The notes under the pieces are model-generated. The model saw only the letters and a program-made list of their open reading frames with translations. It did no database searches and had not been told where the DNA came from. The position numbers and the translations under genes were made by a program. Positions 9,345 to 17,419 of a DNA stretch of 64,000 nt are shown here, one piece after another. Each line of letters begins with the position of its first letter. The first letter of the stretch is position 1. Source of the stretch: Leptothermofonsia sp049200465. Its GTDB lineage: Bacteria; Cyanobacteriota; Cyanobacteriia; Leptolyngbyales; Leptolyngbyaceae. Location of the stretch: positions 2,604,001-2,668,000 of the forward strand of contig NZ_CP120836.1 in assembly GCF_049200465.1 (NCBI RefSeq). Reading direction: 5' to 3'.

Positions 9345-9424
9345 GGCGTTGCTGAATTTGGGTATGAAATAGATGCTGTATGCTCGAAACTTCGTTTCGA
9401 TTCATATTGCTTTTCAGCAATGCC
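9345..9424 (+). repeat. 80-bp MITE, copy 2
   Basis: Starts GGCGTTGCTGAA, ends TTCAGCAATGCC, with the internal CTCGAAAC/GTTTCGAT palindrome. Near-identical to copies at 1780, 39529 and 53823. It lies 33 bp after the solanesyl diphosphate synthase stop. Confidence 0.85.
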
Positions 9425-9612
9425 TTCGCCCTTCACCCGAAGGTGATAGTGTACGTCATCCAGGTTGTTTAAGGAATGGATTAGCGCACGAAACCCTGCG
9501 AGTATTGGGTTTTGTGCTTACCTGCAGATCCTGTCTGCCCGACTTTTTAATTGAAATCTTGACGCGATCGCGATTCAACTTAAAATCGGGGAACTGCTTA
9601 GATTTGTAGCTA

Positions 9613-9709
9613 TAGCCATCAGGCTTAGGACCGGGTGCAGGGGTGGAACCCTTGGCTGGGGGCGCAGCTCCCCTTCAAGCCAATGTCCTGAGCAACCTGG
9701 CGACAGCTA
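9613..9709 (+). repeat. Family A miniature element (97 bp)
   Basis: Reads TAGCCATCAGGCTTAGGACC...GGCGACAGCTA with a TA on the left side. Contains the family core GGGTGCAGGGGTGGAACCC. Confidence 0.75.
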
Positions 9710-10530
9710 TTTCATTCCATTCAAACATTGGCTACTCAATAAGCCCCTGAGGCTCAGCTGATTAAGGAAACCATACATTAGGAAATCTATTTCCAGAATC
9801 CTTCACTATAGAATTTTTTTATATTTTAAACAAACCTGAATGTTTAATTGATTACAGGGGGTCAGCCCCCTCCCCGAATACTGGTCTTAACTCAGATCGT
9901 CGCACAGGTCTCTTTAACCTTGAGTGGGTAGCAGTTTTGCCAGAGTATTCGTCTATAGTCCATTTAATGATTTTGCTCAACCAGGAAACGATTATTGATA
10001 CAAACTCGATATTTTTATGATCAAAAGTGTTCTCGAAATGAACTTTTGAGATTGCGAACTTATGCTAAAGTTCAATTTCAGTTGGTAAAAGTTTATTCAT
10101 TAATGATTGTAGTAGTTGTACGATCACACAGCTACATTCTTAATTATTTGGAGCAAAAAGTTTGCTGATTCATGTGTCCTTTTCACAAGATCAACTAATT
10201 TTTACGTTTGATACATCTGGTGATTAGCCAAGATCTAGGTTGTCTGGAAAACATACAACGAAGCCTTTTGAAGATTTAGATTTTAATGATTATTCTCTAA
10301 TTACTTCGCTAAATTTGACTTCTTCGAGTTGAAGTTCTACCCTTAGGGTGATGGAGATTGAGACAAGCCGCTTTGTTTTGATGATAGAGTTTCAAAATTT
10401 ATTTCCATTGAACGATATGCCTCACGCTCAATAGCAATATCCTGAAGATCTGTACAAACTTCCTTGAGTTTGTGTTCCCTGCTTGTTCGTGCTCGGTTTT
10501 TGTCAACTTTAGTACAAAGCTCACAAAGCC
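9710..10530. other. AT-rich spacer upstream of the glycosyltransferase
   Basis: About 820 bp with visibly lower GC than its surroundings and no supported gene. A GGGGGTCAGCCCCC hairpin lies near 9857-9870. A 66-codon minus-strand frame at 10343-10543 overlaps the next gene's start and looks like chance. No transposon ends were recognised. Confidence 0.45.
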
Positions 10531-11804
10531 ATGTTTTTCTCAAATAGAAAGCGTATCGCTCTGATTTCCGTTCATGGCGATCCAGCGATTGAAATTGGAA
10601 AAGAGGAAGCTGGGGGACAAAATGTATATGTACGCCACGTTGGCGAAGCCCTGGCTCGTCAGGGGTGGCAGGTCGATATGTTTACCCGTCAGGTCAGCCC
10701 AGAGCAGCCTAAATTTGTTGAACATAGCCCCCACTGTCGAACCATTCGTCTGAAGGCAGGTCCTCAAGAGTTTGTTCCACGTGATGAGATTTTTGAGTTT
10801 TTACCTGAATTTGTTCAGGCCTTCTTGGATTTCCAACAGAAGTTAGAGGCTCCCTATCCACTGGTGCACACCAATTACTGGTTATCCTCCTGGGTGGGAA
10901 TGGAGTTGAGAAAGAAACAGCCCTTACTGAAGCAGGTGCATACCTATCATTCCTTAGGAGCCGTTAAGTACAAAGCCATTCCAACGATTCCGTTGATTGC
11001 TAAGACTCGGTTAGCGGTTGAAAAGTCGGTTTTAGAGACAGCAGATCGGATTGTAGCAACCAGCCCTCAAGAAAAGGAGCATATGCGATCGCTGGTTTCT
11101 CCCAATGGCAAGATTGACATCATCCCTTGCGGCACAGATGTTGATCACTTTGGTTCTGTAGATCGACAAGCTGCCCGCAAAACCCTGGGGATTGCTCCTG
11201 ATGAAAAACTGATTCTTTACGTTGGGCGATTCGACCCTCGTAAGGGGATTGAAACTCTGGTACGAGCCATTCATCGTTCTTGCCTGCGATATTCTGGAAA
11301 ACTCAAACTGTTCATTGGAGGAGGTAGCCGCCCTGGGCAAAGTGACGGTCAGGAGCGCGATCGCATTGAAAAAAATTGTGGCAGAGTTGGGCCTTAGCGC
11401 AATCACCCATTTTCCTGGACGCTTAAGTCGGGAAGAACTTCCCACCTATTATGCGGCGGCTGATGTTTCAGTGGTTCCTAGCCACTACGAACCTTTTGGA
11501 CTGGTCACCGTGGAAGCAATGGCCCGCGGGAACCCCAGTAGTGGGTAGTGATGTAGGAGGTCTCCAGTTCACCATCGTTCCAGAGGAGACGGGATTGCTC
11601 TGTCCGCCGAAGAATGAAGAGGCATTTGCGATCGCTATTGATCGGATTCTCACCAATTCAGAATGGCGCGATCAACTGGGGCAAGCTGCCAAAAAGCGGG
11701 TTAGAGCTAAGTTTAGCTGGGATGGCATCGCCTCCCAACTAAACCGCCTGTATATGCAATTACTGGAGCAACCTGCTAAAAAAACAGCTCAGGTGAGTGC
11801 CTGA
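10531..11804 (+). pseudogene. GT4-family glycosyltransferase interrupted by two +1 frameshifts
   Basis: Read through two one-base gains, the region encodes about 423 residues of a GT-B fold glycosyltransferase related to sucrose-phosphate-synthase-like enzymes. It has GGQNVYV at residues 28-34 for the acceptor side, HTYHSLG, an LYVGRFDPRKGIE strand, and the C-terminal EPFGLVTVEAMA nucleotide-sugar motif followed by GTPVVGSDVGG. The first lesion is an extra A in a 7-A run at 11369-11375; without it the frame continues EKIVAELGLS. The second is an extra base at 11531-11536 (AACCCC), restoring RGTPVVG. Sugar donor and acceptor are unknown. Everything else is intact, so sequencing error is as likely as decay. 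Confidence 0.8.
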
Positions 11805-11831
11805 AAACTTCGCATGAAATAAGCATTGTTT

Positions 11832-11853
11832 AAGGTGGGCATTTGCCCACCTT
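11832..11853 (+). terminator. Possible terminator hairpin
   Basis: AAGGTGGGCA and TGCCCACCTT form a perfect 10-bp stem with a 2-base loop, 27 bp after the glycosyltransferase stop. A T-run is absent, so it may be only a structured 3' end serving transcripts from either side. Confidence 0.45.
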
Positions 11854-11974
11854 GCTTAATCTCTGTATGGGACCCGTTGGTGTTCACAATTCATTGTGAC
11901 TGACTTGAAAATAGAACCCTTGATTCCCTTGACTCCCTTTTTCCACTCGTGGCGCTGTACTCAGTTCATTGTGG

Positions 11975-12541
11975 CTACTTAGAAAGGGCGATCACTCCAC
12001 AGCCAATCCGTCCACCTGCATTGCCAGTGGGTTGCCCAAAATCGTCTTTTTGAGCATGCAGAATGATGGCGCGGTTGGCGATCGCATACTTTCCTTCCGT
12101 CAGCCTTAACCCTGGAATTGTTTGGGCCATTGAGCCTGTACCATCCAGCCCAATCAGAATATTGCCCAAATCTCCAGCATGGGCGTTGGCAAAACCATCA
12201 ATAATCAACTTGCCATGCTTGACTTGATCTGGATTAAAGTGCCCACCAGCCCCATTACCGCCATCCTTGCAACTTCCTTTTTCGTGGATGTGAAACCCAT
12301 GCAACCCTGCTGGCGTATCGCTAACTGCTGCTTTAAGCAGGAGTCCTTTTGCAGTTTCAAAAATTGACACCTGCCCATTCAAGTTTGATTTACCAGAGGG
12401 ATCACTGAGAGTTGCCTGTGCAGTTCTGGTATCAGGGTTTGGAGTCGCGATCGCCCCCTGCACTCCAATATAGAGAAATGCCAACAGGCTTAAGAGAACC
12501 GCAACAATCAGACCACGAACAAAGCGGCGAGTGGGGTTCAT
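11975..12541 (-). CDS. sodC: Cu/Zn superoxide dismutase, periplasmic
   Basis: It dismutes superoxide outside the cytoplasm. After an N-terminal hydrophobic signal/anchor (GLIVAVLLSLLAFLYIG) comes a SodC domain with metal-ligand motifs GFHIHEKGSC, GGHFNP and HAGDLGN, the last copper histidine in IILHAQKDD, and the active-site arginine region NAGGRIGCGVI. The two cysteines of the structural disulfide are both present. GGAGG lies about 9 bp before the ATG at 12541. The Dps gene is upstream on the same strand across a family B repeat, giving an oxidative-stress pair. Confidence 0.92.
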   Translation of the reverse strand: MNPTRRFVRGLIVAVLLSLLAFLYIGVQGAIATPNPDTRTAQATLSDPSGKSNLNGQVSIFETAKGLLLKAAVSDTPAGLHGFHIHEKGSCKDGGNGAGGHFNPDQVKHGKLIIDGFANAHAGDLGNILIGLDGTGSMAQTIPGLRLTEGKYAIANRAIILHAQKDDFGQPTGNAGGRIGCGVIALSK

Positions 12542-12688
12542 AGCAAATCCCTCCAGACTGCACCTTAATTTTAGATGCTCATCTGCTCATTTGTACCTAT
12601 AAAGATAGACAACAGATGTTAGGCGATAGGTGATAGGAGATTACCTCTCACCTCTGCTTGGCGCTTGCCCCCTATTGTGTTTTTCGTT

Positions 12689-12766
12689 GAATTTGAACGA
12701 ATTTGAACGGGGTGCAGGGGGAGAACCCCCACCTCCCTTGTTCACAAATTATCTGTAAACACTATA
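12689..12766 (+). repeat. Family B miniature element, left-truncated, with 10-bp duplication
   Basis: GAATTTGAAC occurs twice in a row (12689-12708), followed by GGGGTGCAGGGGG and the closing TTGTTCACAAATTATCTGTAA...CACTATA. The TAGCGATC start seen in other copies is missing. Confidence 0.65.
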
Positions 12767-12777
12767 GTTCACGTGGA

Positions 12778-13314
12778 CTAGTTGGTTGCGCTAACTGGCT
12801 CTTTCCGTACACCAACATCATCTGCCTGCACAGATTCACCTTCCAGGAAAGAGCGCAGCATCCACGCCATTTCTTCATGCCCTTCCATTAATCCAGTCAA
12901 AAAGTCCGCCGTACCTTCATCATGGTATTGTTCAGAACACTGATCAATGTGCTCTCGCAGATTACGAATGATGAGCTCGTGGTCATATACCAGCTTTTCC
13001 ACCATTGCAGTTGCTGTTGGAATTTCCTGGTTTTCCTCTTTAATAGAGGCCATTTTCAAAAAGCCTTCTGCACTACCAACCGGGTAAAAGCCCAGCTGCC
13101 GGATTCGTTCGGCCAGGGCATCAATCGTTTCAGTCAGGGTTTCGTAATGCTCTTCCCACAACTCATGGAGTGTGCGAAACTGAGGCCCAATGACATCCCA
13201 GTGAAACTTTTTGGTTTTGATCAACAGTAAATACGCATCCGCCAGATCACGGTTCAACAAATCACAAACGCCTCGGCGTTGCTCTTCAGAAAGACCAATG
13301 TTTATCTTATGCAT
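12778..13314 (-). CDS. dps: Dps-family ferritin (DNA-binding protein from starved cells)
   Basis: The 178-residue protein should form a dodecameric cage that oxidises Fe2+ with H2O2 and protects DNA. The ferroxidase signature is visible: KKFHWDVIGPQFRTLHELWE then EHYETLTETIDALAERIR, supplying the inter-subunit His and Asp/Glu ligands. A four-helix pattern continues to GHEEMAWMLRSFLEG. The ATG at 13314 is used because AGAAGG lies 7 bp upstream; an in-frame TTG two codons earlier is less likely. A perfect 14-bp palindrome sits just upstream and may be an operator. Confidence 0.92.
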   Translation of the reverse strand: MHKINIGLSEEQRRGVCDLLNRDLADAYLLLIKTKKFHWDVIGPQFRTLHELWEEHYETLTETIDALAERIRQLGFYPVGSAEGFLKMASIKEENQEIPTATAMVEKLVYDHELIIRNLREHIDQCSEQYHDEGTADFLTGLMEGHEEMAWMLRSFLEGESVQADDVGVRKEPVSATN

Positions 13315-13351
13315 AATCAACCTTCTTCTGACGCGATTCCATCTACCAGTT

Positions 13352-13365
13352 CAACAAATTTGTTG
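13352..13365. promoter_or_regulatory. Palindromic candidate operator upstream of dps
   Basis: CAACAAATTTGTTG is a perfect 14-bp palindrome whose near edge is 38 bp before the dps start, flanked by CTACCA and TGGTAG arms. The position suits a repressor such as a Fur/PerR-type regulator, but the sequence alone does not identify the factor. Confidence 0.4.
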
Positions 13366-13478
13366 GTAGAAAACATCAACCACGTGAGAGATGTAAAATA
13401 TCAAGACGCTCAGCGTTAAGAAGGAGTGGATTACCTGGAAAGAATGTTTCCAGAGATTCTTTCGAGCAAATGACAATA

Positions 13479-13572
13479 TAGCGATCCTTCTTGAAATTTG
13501 AACGGGGTACAGAGGTGGAACCCCTGTTTGGGGGCTTCGCCCTCCTTGTTCACAAACTATTTGTGAACGCTA
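13479..13572 (+). repeat. Family B miniature element, intact
   Basis: It begins TAGCGATCCTTCTTGAAA and ends CAAACTATTTGTGAACGCTA, flanked by TA on both sides (13477-13478, 13573-13574). This copy lacks the internal duplication seen at 4129 and 12689 and fills most of the spacer between dps and the hydroxylase gene. Confidence 0.8.
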
Positions 13573-13648
13573 TACATTTCTTGATGCACTGTTGTAAATC
13601 TATTTGCCAACAAACGGGTTACCAACCGATGGAAAGGCAAATTCATCC

Positions 13649-14395
13649 TCATAGTAATTCATCCTCATAGTAAGGATCTTGAGTACTCAGTAAGCGATCC
13701 CATAGTGTGAAATACAATCCGAAGTGTACTTTATATTTGCGGTGATGGATCAGGTGATGGGTTGGGCCAATAAACCATCTTCCAAACCATCGGCACAGAA
13801 GTGAGGAAGGAAACGGTTCAAACCCCAGGTGGGTCAGAACTGACCACACTGTCATCGTTATAAGGACAGCGATTAAGGTAACAACATGGAGGGGAATCAG
13901 GAAAACAATACCTACAAAGAAACCTCCCTGAATGATCGCTTCTGGCAAATCGAAGGCAAAGGAGGTCCACGGGGTGGGGGTTCCTGATTGATGATGACCC
14001 CAATGTAGCCACTTAAATAGCAAGGGGTGGTGAAACGCTCGGTGAAACCAGTAAAAGTAAAGATCTTGAAGGAGCAACACCCCAACAAAGCTGAATCCGG
14101 CATACCACAACTCATGCTTGTGGACAGTGGTATGTAGAAGCGTCAATCCCGAATCGTAGGCTGACATGATCAACGTTGCACAAAGGGCAAAGAACATAGA
14201 GGACAGGATCGACAGTTCCATGTCCCGCCGGATTGACCGCCACGATACCGCTTGCATAGCCCTCTTTGCCTGGGCAGACGGCTTTCTTGCAAGCAAGTAG
14301 AAAAAACAGTACGCTCCTCCAGCAACGAGGAAATATCGGACTAGAATAATTCCGAAGAATACCAACCAATAAAACCGGAGCTTCTCTGGGATCAA
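13649..14395 (-). CDS. Fatty acid hydroxylase / sterol desaturase family protein
   Basis: The protein is a di-iron membrane oxygenase of about 248 residues. Several hydrophobic helices carry the histidine boxes HRAFHH, LHWGHHQSG and, near the C terminus, HHLIHHRKYKVHFG. Family members hydroxylate or desaturate lipids (sterols, carotenoids, fatty acids); the substrate cannot be assigned here. The only start giving the full N-terminal helix is TTG at 14395, with a stop 12 codons upstream and no strong ribosome site, so the start is uncertain. It stands alone between dps and the anti-sigma gene. Confidence 0.8.
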   Translation of the reverse strand: MIPEKLRFYWLVFFGIILVRYFLVAGGAYCFFYLLARKPSAQAKRAMQAVSWRSIRRDMELSILSSMFFALCATLIMSAYDSGLTLLHTTVHKHELWYAGFSFVGVLLLQDLYFYWFHRAFHHPLLFKWLHWGHHQSGTPTPWTSFAFDLPEAIIQGGFFVGIVFLIPLHVVTLIAVLITMTVWSVLTHLGFEPFPSSLLCRWFGRWFIGPTHHLIHHRKYKVHFGLYFTLWDRLLSTQDPYYEDELL

Positions 14396-14480
14396 GAAGA
14401 GAAAATGCTGTAATGGATCACCATTACTTTACAACCTGAAGTGGAGTATCTTTCAGAATTCCTCTTTCTGGGACAAAGAG

Positions 14481-14545
14481 GGGGTGTCAAAATTTTTGTG
14501 ACCATCCTGGAAAGGAGTCGAGGGAGTCAGAGTTTCCAGGAAGTT
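14481..14545 (+). repeat. Diverged intergenic repeat (family F), copy 2
   Basis: Counterpart of 8058-8122: TTTTTGTGACCATCCTGG followed by GTCGAGGGAGTCAGAGTTTC. Only two copies seen, orientation the same. Confidence 0.4.
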
Positions 14546-14581
14546 GGGCGGTAATTTCCCTGGCTGTAATCATAAACTTGG

Positions 14582-15331
14582 CTAAAGGCTGCTGGTCATT
14601 ACCATTGGGCCTTTGGGATTGGCTGGGGTGGGCAGCACTTCGATAGTGACTGCTAACCCGGTAATATTAGAGCTGGAAGCAAGGGGAATTTTGACAAACA
14701 CATTGCCCTGAGAATTGGGTTCAAATTCGGCGATCGCCACCTTCTTTTTGCCATTTACAATTGCCCAGAGGCAGTAATAACGGTCTTCCGGTAGATTGGG
14801 CAGGTTTTGCAACACTAAAATGGCGGCTGGATGTCCTGGCGTGATCACCGCCCGCCCAGAAGCCGATGCCATCTGGGCCATGCCCTTGAGCGAAATGAGT
14901 TGGGTTTTGGGTTCTTGCAGCATCGCGATTAAGTCTCGCTGCTGGGCGACCTGAGCCTGGGTTGCACTCAGTTGACCCCTCAGTCGGACGTTATCTAAGC
15001 CGAGAGCCAGTAAAAGCACCGCGGCTATGCTGCCCCAAGTTACCGCTAAACGTTGCCAGCGCTTTTGGGGGGGAGAACGCCACCCTTCCTCATCCGCAGT
15101 GGCAGAGAGAATTGCCCCTCGTAGCTGGTCTGGTGGAACGGCCTCCGGCAAGGCATAGGGCATGGTAGAAAGAACTTCCTGGAGCTGCTGCACGTCGCCC
15201 ATCAGCTCAGGATAGGTTGAAAAAAGTTGCCGCAAGGACTCAGCTTCTTCCGGGCTGAGATTGCCGAGGACATAGCCTGCGAGTAATTCCTGTAATTGTT
15301 CGGGAGGAAGCGATTCAGCCATACCTGCCAT
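14582..15331 (-). CDS. Anti-sigma factor (RskA-like)
   Basis: This 249-residue single-pass membrane protein should bind and hold the sigma factor encoded just upstream. The N-terminal half has the anti-sigma helix bundle (LLAGYVLGNLSPEEAESL), there is one transmembrane segment (AVTWGSIAAVLLLALGLD) at about residue 100, then a coiled stretch and a C-terminal RskA-type beta domain (YYCLWAIVNGKKKVAIAEF). No HxxxCxxC zinc motif is seen. The ATG overlaps the sigma factor stop codon by one base, so translation is probably coupled. Confidence 0.85.
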   Translation of the reverse strand: MAGMAESLPPEQLQELLAGYVLGNLSPEEAESLRQLFSTYPELMGDVQQLQEVLSTMPYALPEAVPPDQLRGAILSATADEEGWRSPPQKRWQRLAVTWGSIAAVLLLALGLDNVRLRGQLSATQAQVAQQRDLIAMLQEPKTQLISLKGMAQMASASGRAVITPGHPAAILVLQNLPNLPEDRYYCLWAIVNGKKKVAIAEFEPNSQGNVFVKIPLASSSNITGLAVTIEVLPTPANPKGPMVMTSSL

Positions 15332-15921
15332 TACTCAATCAACGACTTAAGGTGGTCTCTCAGACTTAAGAGCCCCTGGCGCGACCAGGTTTTAACCGTT
15401 CCCAGGGGGATACTCAACCGAGCTGCGATTTCAGATTGACTAAGACCATCGTAGTAAGCTAGTTCCAGCACTTGGCGTTGCTTTTCCGGTAACTGAGCCA
15501 GAGCACTTCGAACATACTCCGATCTCTGGCTGAGAGAAGCCGACTCAAAGGGGGTGAGGGGAGGAGGAACGGTGGTCATCGTCTGGCTCCAGCGCTGGAG
15601 GAATTTGCGGTTACTGCTGCGGGAGCGGAGCCGATCAATTGCCCGCGATCGCGTCAGGGTCGTCAAAAAGCTACTGACGGAACCTCGGCCTGGTTCGTAA
15701 GTTTTTCCTCGCCATAGGTTGAGAAAAATCTCCTGGGTCAGATCTTCCGCTTCCTGCGGATTGGTTAACACCCTCAGAGCCAACCGATAGACGAGGCTGG
15801 AATAGCGATCGTAGAGAGCACCCAGTGCCGATTGCTGCCCCGCTTTCATTGCCAGAAACAGGTCAGTGTCGGTTGGTACAGGTTGACAGTCTACGCTGTT
15901 GTCAGCAGCGTCTACATCCAT
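15331..15921 (-). CDS. ECF-type RNA polymerase sigma factor
   Basis: The 196-residue protein has region 2 (YSSLVYRLALRVLTNPQEAE-DLTQEIFLNLW, with the -10 recognition helix SFLTTLTRSRAIDRLRS) and region 4 (LPEKQRQVLELAYYDGLSQ then SEIAARLSIPLGTVKTWSRQ). Regions 1 and 3 are absent, which defines the extracytoplasmic-function class. It heads a two-gene operon with its membrane anti-sigma factor. The regulon and inducing signal are unknown; autoregulation from the spacer upstream is expected for the class but no -35/-10 was assigned. Confidence 0.9.
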   Translation of the reverse strand: MDVDAADNSVDCQPVPTDTDLFLAMKAGQQSALGALYDRYSSLVYRLALRVLTNPQEAEDLTQEIFLNLWRGKTYEPGRGSVSSFLTTLTRSRAIDRLRSRSSNRKFLQRWSQTMTTVPPPLTPFESASLSQRSEYVRSALAQLPEKQRQVLELAYYDGLSQSEIAARLSIPLGTVKTWSRQGLLSLRDHLKSLIE

Positions 15922-16375
15922 AGGGCTATTTATTAGAGTTTGTGAGTGGGTTCAGGTTGAGCCTTATCGCTTTTATATACGATTGAGCCAGGCGATCGGA
16001 TTTTGCTATAGTTGTAAAGCAAAATAAGGCGTTCCTAATACTACCTGTGAGGGTACTGAGTGTGCCAAACCCTCCATGTTATTCTTGTTAGTCTAAGTGG
16101 GAAAGCCATTCTTATCTCAACTCCTGTAAAACATCCACAGGTGCTAACCCCAATGCTTTTGACAAAATTTCCTTAAACAGCCGCCTGTCATTGCAGGGTG
16201 CGAAAAGGCGTGTCTAGGGATAGGTCTACATAACGATTGAGAGAAGGATGTTCCAGGTTTAATCCTGAAAAGACGCCTCAAGAGGCCTTCTGAAACCCTG
16301 CGATCGCTTCATTGGGGCAGATGAGATGAGGAGACTTAAGCCCTAACTTTCAACCTGCAATTTTTTGGGAAAAAT
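15922..16375. other. Divergent intergenic spacer
   Basis: The 454 bp between the sigma-factor operon and a rightward secreted-protein gene must hold promoters for both. A small hairpin GACGCCTCAAGAGGCCTTC lies near 16271. No repeat element or RNA gene was recognised. Confidence 0.4.
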
Positions 16376-17219
16376 ATGCTGCTTCGTTTACTGACTCTTG
16401 CAGCCTGTGCTGCTGCATTGGCATTAGGTTCCGTGAGACCAGCGCTCACAATTCCCTTCAATGACCGGGAACCATCGCCACCTCAAAATCCAAGACCACC
16501 CCGCCCACCCCACCCCCCAACCTCCCGTACCAGGTACCCTGCCCGTTACGATTCACCTGAGCAACTTCACCTGCCACAATGCCGATGAAGATAACTTCTA
16601 CAGTAATGGTGATGAACCCTATCTCTTTGTGGCGGCTATCTATGCCGATGGTACAACCATTCAGCTTGCCAACCTAGCGAATGCAAAAGTGCGAATCAAA
16701 AGCCCCAGCAAAACTCACGGTAATTTGGGACGGACCAGAGTTAAGGCCAGGAATAGTTTTGCGATTCCAGCAGCAACAGGTCTTTTCTCGACCTCCATTC
16801 TGCCCATTGCTGGATTACCTGACAACCTTGGCAAAGAGAAAAGTACCGTTGGACTTATTGTGATTGCCATGGAAGAAGATGCGACCAAAACTAGCGCCGC
16901 AAATGCTGGGCAGCAAGCATTGGTTAACGTTTTGCAAAAAGAGTTGACCAATGCAGTCCGAACGGTGAGTGCACTAGATGTGGATACCCTCAGAACCAAG
17001 CTCTCAAGTGCAATTCGCCAGGCGATTAAGAAAGAGTCTTTGAGCAGCATTACCGGCATTTTTAGTTTTGTTGATCCCGATGATTATATTGGTGCCGACT
17101 TCGCCATATGGAGTTACCAGCAAATTGAGAATGCGGGTAGTCAAGGCATGCCCATTTCCATGAATTTTAAAAAATCTGGCGTTCATTACCAGATTACAGG
17201 CTCTATAAGGGCCTTCTAA
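16376..17219 (+). pseudogene. Secreted hypothetical protein, frameshifted at a C6 run
   Basis: The first frame supplies a clean signal peptide (LLTLAACAAALALGSVRPAL) and a proline-rich linker; the rest of the protein is in the next frame. Removing one C from the six-C run at 16513-16518 joins them into a 280-residue protein that reads PPHPQPPVPGTLPVTIHLSN across the joint. The mature part has a beta-rich N-terminal half (ATGLFSTSILPIAGLPDN) and a helical middle containing QQALVNVLQKELTNAVRTV. I do not recognise the family. The lesion sits in a homopolymer, so error, decay or length variation of the C-run are all possible. Confidence 0.65.
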
Positions 17220-17419
17220 GGCGATCGCGCTTCTCAAGTTTATTTTTGCAAGAGAGAGAAGTTGCTGCGGGACGAGATTGCCATCTCTTGCAAATGACAC
17301 TGGCAAATTCCCGCCGATTTATTACAAACACAATCATAAGCGATTCGTAGGATTTCATTTGGCAGGAGATGAATTTACCTCCTAAGCTAGTAGCTACCAG
17401 CCACAGTCACCAGTTAACC

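Noticed and set aside
10343..10543. Minus-strand open frame of 66 codons
   Set aside because: It overlaps the glycosyltransferase start, has no recognisable domain and lies in AT-rich spacer.
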